64,000 bases of DNA from assembly GCA_030063045.1 (NCBI GenBank), contig JAQSEB010000227.1, forward strand, positions 1 through 64,000, in the 5' to 3' direction. Position 1 is the stretch's first letter. Each line of letters begins with the position of its first letter. Origin of the DNA: Pratylenchus scribneri. Lineage: Eukaryota; Nematoda; Chromadorea; Rhabditida; Pratylenchidae. Shown piece by piece: positions 46,083 through 59,200 of the stretch. The notes under the pieces were generated by a model that worked only from the letters and a program-made list of their open reading frames with translations, had not been told where the DNA came from and made no database searches. The position numbers and the translations under genes are program-made.

Positions 46083-48705
46083 ATGCAAATTTCGCAGGCA
46101 AAACGAGTCAGCCTTTGTTCAGCACAAAGTGAGGCACAAATGCATGAAATCACGGATCAAAGGATTGCTAAAACATTGAAAGCAAAAAAGCCACTTTTCA
46201 AGGGTAATAAAAAAGTCACCAACGAAGGATTAAAGAGGGCAATTTTCTAAATAAATTCATTAACCGAAAATATAAATAAAATGGATAATTAATTTCCTTT
46301 CTTTCCAAATGACCCTTCCTACCAAAAAACAATTTGTCAAAAATGTTTTCAGGCCTCTCCCTTGGCCAATTGATGGTAATTGCCATTTTGGCTGTGGCCA
46401 ATTTCTGCGCCACTGTCACCTTCTCCAGCATTGTGCCATTTTTCCCTACTGAAGCAATCCAACGAAAGGGATTGACCACTAGTCAAGTTGGCCTCATCAT
46501 TGGCGGATTCCAACTCGTCGTTTTCCTTGTTTCCCCGCTCATTGGCAAAAATGTTCTCATTTTTGAGGGAATTTTCATCCAATTTTTCCCCTAAAGATGA
46601 ATTTTCTGGGTGCAAATCGTGCATTCTCGGGTGGCATTCTCCTCTCTGGTTTGGCCACAATCGCTTTTGGCATTGCATCATTCATCCCTTCGGGCGCACC
46701 CTTCTTTGTTGGGATGCTTCTGATTCGAACATTTCAAGCCATTGGCAGTTCCGCCTTCTCCACAGGCTCATGGGCAATTGTGGGACGACTTTTCCCCGAC
46801 CGAATCAATATGATTACGGTAAGTTAAAAAGGGAAGGAACAAGGAAGGCAAAGGCATAATGCCGTACTGTTTTCTTGTTAACCAAATTCATCAGAGTAAA
46901 TCATTCCAATTAGGGTTGGTCAAAGTCGGTTTTAAACCGGGGTTTTAGATTTTTAAAAATGTTTCGGTTTCTCCTTATTTTCAGTAATTTTGAATAAAAA
47001 TTACCAATTTCTCTTTTATGAAACCGACTTTGAGCAACTCTAATTGCAACCAAAATTAAAATTGCTCTTTTTTCGAATAGGCAAATTTTTAAAGGCCATC
47101 AACGAAGTTTCCTATGGACTTGGTTTCACATTGGGCCCACCAATGGGCAGTGCCCTTTATGAGATTGGCGGATATGCCCTCCCACTTTATGTTGTTGGTT
47201 TTGCCCAATTGCTGGTTGTTCTCCTATCATTGCCATTGCATCGAAGTGGAATGGGCCAAGGTGTGATAACTGATAACACAATTCCCCTTCACCAAATTAT
47301 ACGTCAGAATTCAATGCAAATTCCGAAAGAAGCGAAGTAATCGATGCCTCTGCTGGCCCTGATCAAAAGCATCCAACCGTATTTCGCCTCCTCTTCATTC
47401 CGGACATATTTATGACAATGATTTCACTTTTCGCCGTATGCTTTGCCTGGGCATTCTATGAACCAGATTTGGCCCATCATTTGTCCACCGTTCCCTCAAA
47501 TTGGTCTCCGCCAATGCTTGTTGGGTTCAATATGACCCTGTTGAGTTGTTCCTACATGATTGCTGCACCCATTTGGGGTTTTCTAATGGACAGATATTTG
47601 GCTGGACGAACACAATCTGTGATGGTTTTTGGCGCCATTTTAGTGCTCATTTTCTGCCTTCTGGTTGGCCCAGTCCCCGTGGTGGGATTGCCAAAGTAAG
47701 TGTGAGGGAATTTTTGGCCGAATTATATCTTTGTCTAAAAAGTCGCATTTGCGGTCCCGAATTTTGGAGCTCTTATCAAAAATTAAATCTGTAGCCCAAT
47801 ATTCATTTTCCGATATCTGAAGCCTAAACTAAATTTTACTACCTATTCTCTGATCCCATAAAATCTTAATCTTGGTTATAATTTATCTCTGTTATCATTA
47901 TATTTGTTATTATTTTTGAAAGAGGAGAATATTTTTGGCTGAAAAATTCTTTTAATAAGGGCAAAAAATTCGGTGACGACAAAATTTCGCCACACGTCTG
48001 AAAGAACCTTAAAAAGGGAATATTGAGGAAAAATTGTTGAATTTTAAATATTTTCCTCCTTTTATTAAGGACACTTTTCTGGATTGGTGCCTCCTTCATT
48101 TTCCTGGGCATTTCTGGTGCCGTTCTCTACATTCCAGTTTTCAAATGGTGCGTGGATGCGGCAAAGTTTGTGAAAAGGGAAATTCTCTCTCTAAAATTCG
48201 ACCAATTTGCCCTAGAAGCCGAGGCTACGATGAGAAATCGCCGGCACTTTGTGGCCTCATTTCTGGCTTTTTCCAATCAACTGTTTCTCTGGGGTAGATT
48301 TTGTACATTTGACTCATTCTATACCTTCACAATTAAGTGCTTTTCTTGGTACTTTCCTGGGTGGATTCAGTGCCGAACGAATTGGTTTCGAATGGACTGC
48401 AACATGGGTGGCCGGCATTCAAATTATACAGGTCGAAAAAAGACTACATTTTCGGATTCATATTGGGAAAATTCTATAAGTAAGAAACTAATTGATTTTC
48501 GGCTGTTTTTAGTTTAGAAGAATTAATTTATTTACGTTTGAATTTTGAAGAAACAGATGGATATGCCTTCCGGCAATGTTCATAAAATTTTTGACACCTT
48601 TTTCAGCTCATCCTCCAATTGATTTATGCCCTAATAAAAAGACTGAGAACGAGGAATTCGCAAAGGATTATGCCAAATTTGGAAATAATTTATCAAAAAT
48701 ATTAA
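46083..48705 (+). CDS. SLC18B1-like MFS transporter, intact copy B
   Basis: Nine exons: 46083-46203, 46353-46552, 46597-46818, 47095-47260, 47308-47695, 48070-48165, 48216-48293, 48338-48431, 48607-48705. They total 1,464 nt, 487 aa. The start ATG at 46,083 (MQISQAKRV) is in frame and follows an A-rich context. The N-terminal tail (about 40 aa) precedes TM1 (GQLMVIAILAVANF), then PFFPTEA, a motif shared with SLC18B1-type proteins, SPLIGKN, a central GLGFTLGPPMGSALYEIGG helix and twelve hydrophobic segments in all, ending IQLILQLIYALIKRLR. The family transports amines or polyamines into vesicles by proton antiport; the substrate here is inference. Intron 4 contains a MITE-like element. The gene is convergent with the ABCC fragment, 60 bp away. 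Confidence 0.85.
46908..47045. mobile_element. MITE-like element in MFS intron 4, complete (copy B)
   Basis: 138 bp with 25-bp terminal inverted repeats matching at 23 positions: the left arm starts AATTAGGGTTGGTCAAAG, and the right arm (47,021-47,045) is the complement of AATTAGAGTTGCTCAAAG.... The interior is AT-rich and non-coding, with a second inner inverted pair (TTTAAACC/GGTTT). A clear target duplication is not visible, so the superfamily cannot be assigned. Confidence 0.7.
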
Positions 48706-48735
48706 ATCAAAAAATAACAACAATATCATTCATTT

Positions 48736-48754
48736 TTTATTGCCATTAAATAAA
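48736..48754. terminator. Overlapping polyadenylation signals of convergent genes (copy B)
   Basis: Copy of 16,191-16,209: AATAAA on each strand between the MFS and ABCC stop codons, implying overlapping 3' UTRs. Confidence 0.5.
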
Positions 48755-48765
48755 ATTATTTATGC

Positions 48766-50279
48766 TCATTTCTCCAAATTATTATTTGATGTTTTGAACA
48801 TCTCCGGTGGGCCCTGCCTTGCAATTTGTCCATTGCTCATTTCTGGCAAAAGAAATTAATTAAAAACATTTGGGAGGATGTCGAATGGAATAAATAAAAT
48901 TATCCCCCAATTTTCGCTTCAATCCCCTTTCATTTTATGGCCCAAAATTTCGAAGGATTTAACCCAAATTTAAATTCGTACCAATAAGCAATAACCCAAT
49001 CATAATGTTCCAATCCGGCCAATCGATGCAAAATGGCCAAAACTGTGCAACCCATTGCCCCAATCAATCGGTCCATTAGCAGCTGGTTTTGTTCATCCAT
49101 ATGGGCGGTAGCTTCATCAATTAAAATTATCTGCAAAAAATGTCAAAAAATGAGAAAATAATTTGCCATTTTTTCTAAAATTTTTATCCCTTTTTGCCAT
49201 TATGAATCAATTTAGCCAAAATAAATTAATTTGCCTTTGGTCGACTCAATGCCAATCGGAGAAGGCAAATTAGTTGCCTTTCGCCTGATGACAAATTTCG
49301 TCCGCCTTCTCGAATTTCGGCCTCCAATCCGCCGAATTGGTCCATCCATTGGGCCAAACCAATGTCGGCCACAATTCCCCGGATTTGGCTATCATCCATT
49401 GGGGGCATATTTGCGCCATGTTCAATTTGATGTTCGGTCCTGGCCATTCGAAGATTTTCAACCAATGAGCCAGAAAAGAGAAATGGATTTTGCGAGACAA
49501 AACCAAACTATTCAGAAAAGGGAAATAGGCCAAAATATCACATTAGAAGGCTCACCAATGAGCGTGCCATTTTCAGCCCCAATGAATTCAAATCGATCAT
49601 TTCATCAATTTGAATTTTGCCGCATTCAATTGGATGGGCTCGAAGCAATGCCTAAAAATAATTTGAGGGAAAAATAATTATTAGTTTATGATGGACCTGC
49701 AAAATGGAACTTTTCCCTAAAATTTGAAAATATTTTTTTTTAGAATTACTTTAGATAATTTAAATCCACCTGAACCAGTTCGCCCAATAATGGCCACCCG
49801 TTGGCCTGGCTCAATTTGGAAGCTAACATCCCGAAGTGCCAACGGCAATTCGGGTGCATATCGAAGGGATACACCCGTGAAGCGAATTTGGCCATGGATT
49901 CGATGGCACTAAAGAGAAGGAAAGTTAATATTATTTTGGGGCATGGCAGAGAATAAATAAGATTCAAATATTAATTAATAAGCCGTAAAATTAGGCAACA
50001 GAAAATTTGATTAAATTGGCCAAAAATTCTTTGCAATTTAATGAATGGCATTTCTTCCTCAAAACTTGCCAGAATTTGATCGGCCATTTCTTTGCCTGGA
50101 TGTTCGTTACCCTCTTCTTCTATTGGCACATTTTCTGCATATTCACAAATTCGTTCCACCGAAACCAATTCTAATATTCATAAGAATTAAATTCGAGAAA
50201 AAGCGAAATATTTAAATTTTTGGACCTTCCAAAAAAGTATTCTTTCCCTCATTCCCTACCTTTTTCGGTCTCAATGAAA
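48766..50279 (-). pseudogene. ABCC-type transporter, C-terminal fragment with NBD2 (copy B)
   Basis: Minus-strand exons at copy A positions +32,545: 50279-50260, 50170-50070, 49908-49770, 49716-49697, 49651-49556, 49507-49235, 49130-48982, 48835-48766. Same retained motifs (Walker A, Q-loop, LSSGERQL, Walker B, H-loop) and same abrupt junction of FIETEK with the 27-bp array. The identical junction in both copies shows that loss of the upstream coding sequence preceded the duplication. Confidence 0.8.
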
Positions 50280-53200
50280 ATGTAATTAGCCACCAGTGGC
50301 ACTCCTATGTAATTGACCACTGGTGGCACTCCAATGTAATTAGCCACCAGTGGCACTCCAATGAAATTAGCCACCAGTGGCACTCCAATGTAATTAGCCA
50401 CCAGTGGCACTCCAATGTAATTGACCACTGGTGGCACTCCAATGAAATTAGCCACCAGTGGCACTCCAATGTAATTAGCCACCAGTGGCACTCCAATGTA
50501 ATTGACCACTGGTGGCACTCCAATGAAATTAGCCACCAGTGGCACTCCAATGTAATTGACCACTGGTGGCACTCCAATGAAATTAGCCACCAGTGGCACT
50601 CCAATGTAATTAGCCACCAGTGGCACTCCAATGTAATTGGCCACCAGTGGCACTCCAATGTAATTGGCCACTGGTGGCACTCCAATGTAATTAGCCACCA
50701 GTGGCACTCCAATGTAATTGGCCACTGGTGGCACTCCAATGTAATTAGCCACCAGTGGCACTCCAATGAAATTAGCCACCAGTGGCACTCCAATGTAATT
50801 AGCCACCAGTGGCACTCCAATGTAATTAGCCACCAGTGGCACTCCAATGAAATTGGCCACTGGTGGCACTCCAATGTAATTAGCCACTGGTGGCACTCCA
50901 ATGTAATTGGCCACTGGTGGCACTCCAATGTAATTAGCCACCAGTGGCACTCCAATGTAATTGGCCACTGGTGGCACTCCAATGTAATTGGCCACTTGTG
51001 GCACTCCAATGTAATTAGCCACCAGTGGCACTCCAATGTAATTGGCCACTGTTGGCACTCAAATGTAATTAGCCACCAGTGGCACTCCAATGTAATTAGC
51101 CACCAGTGGCACTCCAATGTAATTGGCCACTGGTGGCACTCCAATGTAATTGGCCACTTGTGGCACTCCAATGTAATTAGCCACCAGTGGCACTCCAATG
51201 TAATTAGCCACCAGTGGCACTCCATTGTAATTAGCCACCAGTGGCACTCCAATGTAATTAGCCACCAGTGGCACTCCAATGTAATTGGCCACTGGTGGCA
51301 CTCCAATGAAATTAGCCACCAGTGGCACTCCAATGTAATTAGCCACCAGTGGCACTCCAATGTAATTAGCCACCAGTGGCACTCCATTGTAATTAGCCAC
51401 CAGTGGCACTCCAATGTAATTAGCCACCAGTGGCACTCCTATGTAATTGACCACTGGTGGCACTCCAATGAAATTAGCCACCAGTGGCACTCCAATGTAA
51501 TTAGCCACCAGTGGCACTCCAATGTAATTGGCCACTGGTGGCACTCCAATGTAATTGGCCACTGGTGGCACTCCAATGTAATTAGCCACCAGTGGCATTC
51601 CAATGTAATTGACCACTAGTGGCACTCCAATGTAATTAGCCACCAGTGGCATTCCAATGTAATTAGCCACCAGTGGCACTCCAATGAAATTAGCCACCAG
51701 TGGCACTCCAATGTAATTAGCCACTGGTGGCACTCCAATGTAATTGGCCACTTGTGGCACTCCAATGTAATTAGCCACCAGTGGCACTCCAATGTAATTA
51801 GCCACCAGTGGCACTCCAATGTAATTAGCCACCAGTGGCACTCCAATGTAATTGGCCACCAGTGGCACTCCAATGTAATTAGCCACCAGTGGCACTCCAA
51901 TGAAATTAGCCACCAGTGGCACACCAATGTAATTGGCCACTGGTGGCACTCCAATGTAATTGGCCACTGGTGGCACTCCAATATAATTAGCCACCAGTGG
52001 CACTCCAATGTAATTGGCCACTGGTGGCACTCCAATGTAATTAGCCACCAGTGGCACTCCAATGTAATTGGCCACTGGTGGCAGTCCAATGTAATTAGCC
52101 ACCAGTGGCACTCCAATGTAATTGGCCACTGGTGGCACTCCAATGTAATTAGCCACCAGTGGCACTCCAATGAAATTGGCCACTGGTGGCACTCCAATGT
52201 AATTAGCCACCAGTGGCACTCCAATGTAATTGGCCACCAGTGGCACTCCAATGTAATTGGCCACCAGTGGCACTCCAATGTAATTAGCCACCAGTGGCAC
52301 TCCTATGTAATTGGCCACTGGTGGCACTCCAATGTAATTGGCCACTTGTGGCACTCCTATGTAATTGGCCACTGGTGGCACTCCAATGTAATTGGCCACT
52401 TGTGGCACTCCTATGTAATTAGCCACCAGTGGCACTCCAATGAAATTAGCCACCAGTGGCACTCCAATGTAATTAGCCAACAGTGGCACTCCAATGAAAT
52501 TAGCCACTGGTGGCACTCCAATGTAATTAGCCACCAGTGGCACTCCAATGTTTAGCCACCAGTGGCACTCCAATATAATTAGCCACCAGTGGCACTCCTA
52601 TGTAATTAGCCACCAGTGGCACTCCAATGAAATTAGCCACCAGTGGCACTCCAATGTAATTAGCCACCAGTGGCACTCCAATGTAATTAGCCACCAGTGG
52701 CACTCCTATGTAATTAGCCACCAGTGGCACTCCAATGAAATTAGCCACCAGTGGCACTCCAATGTAATTGGCCACCAGTGGCACTCCAATGTAATTAGCC
52801 ACCAGTGGCACTCCTATGTAATTGGCCACTGGTGGCACTCCAATGTAATTGGCCACTTGTGGCACTCCTATGTAATTGGCCACTGGTGGCACTCCAATGT
52901 AATTGGCCACTTGTGGCACTCCTATGTAATTGGCCACTTGTGGCAGTCCAATGTAATTAGCCACCAGTGGCATTCCAATGTAATTGACCACTAGTGGCAC
53001 TCCAATGTAATTAGCCACCAGTGGCACTCCAATGTAATTGGCCACTGGTGGCACTCCAATGTAATTGGCCACTTGTGGCACTCCTATGTAATTGGCCACC
53101 AGTGGCACTCCAATGTAATTAGCCACCAGTGGCACTCCAATGTAATTAGCCACCAGTGGCACTCCAATGAAATTAGCCACCAGTGGCACTCCAATGTAAT

Positions 53201-56200
53201 TAGCCAACAGTGGCACTCCAATGAAATTAGCCACTGGTGGCACTCCAATGTAATTAGCCACCAGTGGCACTCCAATGTTTAGCCACCAGTGGCACTCCAA
53301 TGTAATTAGCCACTGGTGGCACTCCTATGTAATTAGCCACCAGTGGCACTCCAATGTAATTAGCCACCAGTGGCACTCCAATGTAATTAGCCACCAGTGG
53401 CACTCCTATGTAATTGGCCACCAATGGCACTCCAATGTAATTAGCCACCAGTGGCACTCCAATGTAATTAGCCACCAATGGCACTCCAATGTAATTAGCC
53501 ACCAGTGGCATTCCAATGAAATTAGCCACCAGTGGCACTCCAATTTTTAGCCACCAGTGGCACTCCAATGTAATTGGCCACCAGTGGCACTCCAATGTAA
53601 TTAGCCACCAATGGCACTCCAATGTAATTAGCCACCAGTGGCACTCCAATGTAATTAGCCACCAGTGGCACTCCAATGTAATTAGCCACCAGTGGCACTC
53701 CAATGAAATTAGCCACCAGTGGCACTCCAATGTAATTAGCCACTAGTGGCACTCCAATGTAATTGGCCACCAGTGGCACTCCAATGTAATTAGCCACCAG
53801 TGGCACTCCTATGTAATTGGCCACTGGTGGCACTCCAATGTAATTGGCCACTTGTGGCACTCCTATGTAATTGGCCACTGGTGGCACTCCAATGTAATTG
53901 GCCACTTGTGGCACTCCTATGTAATTAGCCACCAGTGGCACTCCAATGAAATTAGCCACCAGTGGCACTCCAATGTAATTAGCCAACAGTGGCACTCCAA
54001 TGAAATTAGCCACTGGTGGCACTCCAATGTAATTAGCCACCAGTGGCACTCCAATGTTTAGCCACCAGTGGCACTCCAATATAATTAGCCACCAGTGGCA
54101 CTCCTATGTAATTAGCCACCAGTGGCACTCCAATGAAATTAGCCACCAGTGGCACTCCAATGTAATTAGCCACCAGTGGCACTCCAATGTAATTGGCCAC
54201 TGGTGGCACTCCAATGTAATTAGCCACCAGTGGCACTCCTATGTAATTGGCCACTGGTGGCACTCCAATGTAATTGGCCACTTGTGGCACTCCTATGTAA
54301 TTGGCCACTGGTGGCACTCCAATGTAATTAGCCACCAATGGCACTCCAATGTAATTAGCCACCAGTGGCACTCCAATGTAATTAGCCACCAGTGGCACTC
54401 CAATGTAATTAGCCACCAGTGGCACTCCAATGAAATTAGCCACCAGTGGCACTCCAATGTAATTAGCCACTAGTGGCACTCCAATGTAATTGGCCACCAG
54501 TGGCACTCCAATGTAATTAGCCACCAGTGGCACTCCTATGTAATTGGCCACTGGTGGCACTCCAATGTAATTGGCCACTTGTGGCACTCCTATGTAATTG
54601 GCCACTGGTGGCACTCCAATGTAATTGGCCACTTGTGGCACTCCTATGTAATTGGCCACCAGTGGCACTCCAATGTAATTAGCCACCAGTGGCACTCCTA
54701 TGTAATTGGCCACTGGTGGCACTCCAATGTAATTGGCCACTTGTGGCACTCCTATGTAATTGGCCACTGGTGGCACTCCAATGTAATTGGCCACTTGTGG
54801 CACTCCTATGTAATTAGCCACCAGTGGCACTCCAATGAAATTAGCCACCAGTGGCACTCCAATGTAATTAGCCAACAGTGGCACTCCAATGAAATTAGCC
54901 ACTGGTGGCACTCCAATGTAATTAGCCACCAGTGGCACTCCAATGTTTAGCCACCAGTGGCACTCCAATATAATTAGCCACCAGTGGCACTCCTATGTAA
55001 TTAGCCACCAGTGGCACTCCAATGAAATTAGCCACCAGTGGCACTCCAATGTAATTAGCCACCAGTGGCACTCCAATGTAATTGGCCACTGGTGGCACTC
55101 CAATGTAATTAGCCACCAGTGGCACTCCTATGTAATTGGCCACTGGTGGCACTCCAATGTAATTGGCCACTTGTGGCACTCCTATGTAATTGGCCACTGG
55201 TGGCACTCCAATGTAATTAGCCACCAATGGCACTCCAATGTAATTAGCCACCAGTGGCACTCCAATGTAATTAGCCACCAGTGGCACTCCAATGTAATTA
55301 GCCACCAGTGGCACTCCAATGAAATTAGCCACCAGTGGCACTCCAATGTAATTAGCCACTAGTGGCACTCCAATGTAATTGGCCACCAGTGGCACTCCAA
55401 TGTAATTAGCCACCAGTGGCACTCCTATGTAATTGGCCACTGGTGGCACTCCAATGTAATTGGCCACTTGTGGCACTCCTATGTAATTGGCCACTGGTGG
55501 CACTCCAATGTAATTGGCCACTTGTGGCACTCCTATGTAATTAGCCACCAGTGGCACTCCAATGAAATTAGCCACCAGTGGCACTCCAATGTAATTAGCC
55601 AACAGTGGCACTCCAATGAAATTAGCCACTGGTGGCACTCCAATGTAATTAGCCACCAGTGGCACTCCAATGTTTAGCCACCAGTGGCACTCCAATATAA
55701 TTAGCCACCAGTGGCACTCCTATGTAATTAGCCACCAGTGGCACTCCAATGAAATTAGCCACCAGTGGCACTCCAATGTAATTAGCCACCAGTGGCACTC
55801 CAATGTAATTGGCCACTGGTGGCACTCCAATGTAATTAGCCATCAGTGGCACTCCAATGTAATTAGCCACCAGTGGCACTCCAATGAAATTAGCCACCAG
55901 TAGCACTCCAATGTAATTAGCCACCAGTGGCACTCCAATGAAATTAGCCACCAGTAGCACTCCAATGTAATTAGCCACCAGTGGCACTCCAATGAAATTA
56001 GCCACCAGTAGCACTCCAATGTAATTAGCCACCAGTGGCACTCCAATGTAATTGGCCACTGGTGGCACTCCAATGTAATTAGCCACCAGTGGCACTCCAA
56101 TGTTTAGCCACCAGTGGCACTCCAATATAATTAGCCACCAGTGGCACTCCTATGTAATTAGCCACCAGTGGCACTCCAATGAAATTAGCCACCAGTAGCA

Positions 56201-59200
56201 CTCCAATGAAATTAGCCACCAGTGGCACTCCAATGTAATTGGCCACTGGTGGCACTCCAATGTAATTAGCCATCAGTGGCACTCCAATGTAATTAGCCAC
56301 CAGTGGCACTCCAATATAATTAGCCACCAGTGGCACTCCAATGTAATTAGCCACCAGTGGCACTCCAATGTTTAGCCACCAGTGGCACTCCAATATAATT
56401 AGCCACCAGTGGCACTCCTATGTAATTAGCCACCAGTGGCACTCCAATGAAATTAGCCACCAGTAGCACTCCAATGAAATTAGCCACCAGTGGCACTCCA
56501 ATGTAATTGGCCACTGGTGGCACTCCAATGTAATTAGCCATCAGTGGCACTCCAATGTAATTAGCCACCAGTGGCACTCCAATATAATTAGCCACCAGTG
56601 GCACTCCTATGTAATTAGCCACCAGTGGCACTCCAATGTAATTAGCCACCAGTGGCACTCCAATGTAATTGGCCACTGGTGGCACTCCAATGTAATTAGC
56701 CATCAGTGGCACTCCAATGTAATTAGCCACCAGTGGCACTCCAATGAAATTAGCCACCAGTAGCACTCCAATGTAATTAGCCACCAGTGGCACTCCAATG
56801 AAATTAGCCACCAGTAGCACTCCAATGTAATTAGCCACCAGTGGCACTCCAATGAAATTAGCCACCAGTAGCACTCCAATGTAATTAGCCACCAGTGGCA
56901 CTCCAATGTAATTGGCCACTGGTGGCACTCCAATGTAATTAGCCACCAGTGGCACTCCAATGTAATTGGCCACTGGTGGCACTCCAATGTAATTAGCCAC
57001 CAGTGGCACTCCAATGTAATTAGCCACCAGTGGCACTCCAATGTTTAGCCACCAGTGGCACTCCAATATAATTAGCCACCAGTGGCACTCCTATGTAATT
57101 AGCCACCAGTGGCACTCCAATGAAATTAGCCACCAGTAGCACTCCAATGAAATTAGCCACCAGTGGCACTCCAATGTAATTGGCCACTGGTGGCACTCCA
57201 ATGTAATTAGCCATCAGTGGCACTCCAATGTAATTAGCCACCAGTGGCACTCCAATATAATTAGCCACCAGTGGCACTCCTATGTAATTAGCCACCAGTG
57301 GCACTCCAATGTAATTAGCCACCAGTGGCACTCCAATGTAATTGGCCACTGGTGGCACTCCAATGTAATTAGCCATCAGTGGCACTCCAATGTAATTAGC
57401 CACCAGTGGCACTCCAATGAAATTAGCCACCAGTAGCACTCCAATGTAATTAGCCACCAGTGGCACTCCAATGAAATTAGCCACCAGTAGCACTCCAATG
57501 TAATTAGCCACCAGTGGCACTCCAATGAAATTAGCCACCAGTAGCACTCCAATGTAATTAGCCACCAGTGGCACTCCAATGTAATTGGCCACTGGTGGCA
57601 CTCCAATGTAATTAGCCACCAGTGGCACTCCAATGTTTAGCCACCAGTGGCACTCCAATATAATTAGCCACCAGTGGCACTCCTATGTAATTAGCCACCA
57701 GTGGCACTCCAATGAAATTAGCCACCAGTGGCACTCCAATGTAATTAGCCACCAGTGGCACTCCAATGTAATTAGCCACCAGTGGCACTCCTATGTAATT
57801 AGCCACCAGTGGCACTCCAATGAAATTGGCCACTGGTGTCACTCCAATGTAATTGGCCACTGGTGTCACTCCAATGTAATTGGCCACTGGTGGCACTCCA
57901 ATGTAATTAGCCACCAGTGGCACTCCAATGTAATTGGCCACTGGTGGCACTCCAATGTAATTGGCCACTGGTGGCACTCCAATGTAATTAGCCACCAGTG
58001 GCACTCCAATGTAATTAGCCACCAGTGGCACTCCTATGTAATTAGCCACCAGTGGCACTCCAATGAAATTGGCCACTGGTGTCACTCCAATGTAATTGGC
58101 CACTGGTGTCACTCCAATGTAATTGGCCACTGGTGGCACTCCAATGTAATTAGCCACCAGTGGCACTCCAATGTAATTGGCCACTGGTGGCACTCCAATG
58201 TAATTGGCCACTGGTGGCACTCCAATGTAATTAGCCACCAGTGGCACTCCAATGTAATTAGCCACCAGTGGCACTCCTATGTAATTAGCCACCAGTGGCA
58301 CTCCAATGAAATTGGCCACTGGTGTCACTCCAATGTAATTGGCCACTGGTGTCACTCCAATGTAATTGGCCACTGGTGGCACTCCAATGTAATTAGCCAC
58401 CAGTGGCACTCCAATGTAATTGGCCACTGGTGGCACTCCAATGTAATTGGCCACTGGTGGCACTCCAATGTAATTAGCCACCAGTGGCACTCCAATGTAA
58501 TTGGCCACTGGTGTCACTCCAATGTAATTGGCCACTGGTGTCACTCCAATGTAATTAGCCACCAGTGGCACTCCAATGAAATTAGCCACCAGTGGCACTC
58601 CAATGTAATTAGCCACCAGTGGCACTCCAATGAAATTAGCCACCAGTGGCACTCCAATGTAATTAGCCACCAGTGGCACTCCAATGTAATTAGCCACCAG
58701 TGGCACTCCAATGTAATTGGCCACTGGTGGCACTCCAATGTAATTGGCCACTGGTGGCACTCCAATGTAATTGGCCACTTGTGGCACTCCAATGTAATTA
58801 GCCACCAGTGGCACTCCAATGTAATTGGCCACTGTTGGCACTCAAATGTAATTAGCCACCAGTGGCACTCCAATGTAATTAGCCACCAGTGGCACTCCAA
58901 TGTAATTGGCCACTGGTGGCACTCCAATGTAATTGGCCACTTGTGGCACTCCAATGTAATTAGCCACCAGTGGCACTCCAATGTAATTAGCCACCAGTGG
59001 CACTCCATTGTAATTAGCCACCAGTGGCACTCCAATGTAATTAGCCACCAGTGGCACTCCAATGTAATTGGCCACTGGTGGCACTCCAATGAAATTAGCC
59101 ACCAGTGGCACTCCAATGTAATTAGCCACCAGTGGCACTCCAATGTAATTAGCCACCAGTGGCACTCCATTGTAATTAGCCACCAGTGGCACTCCAATGT

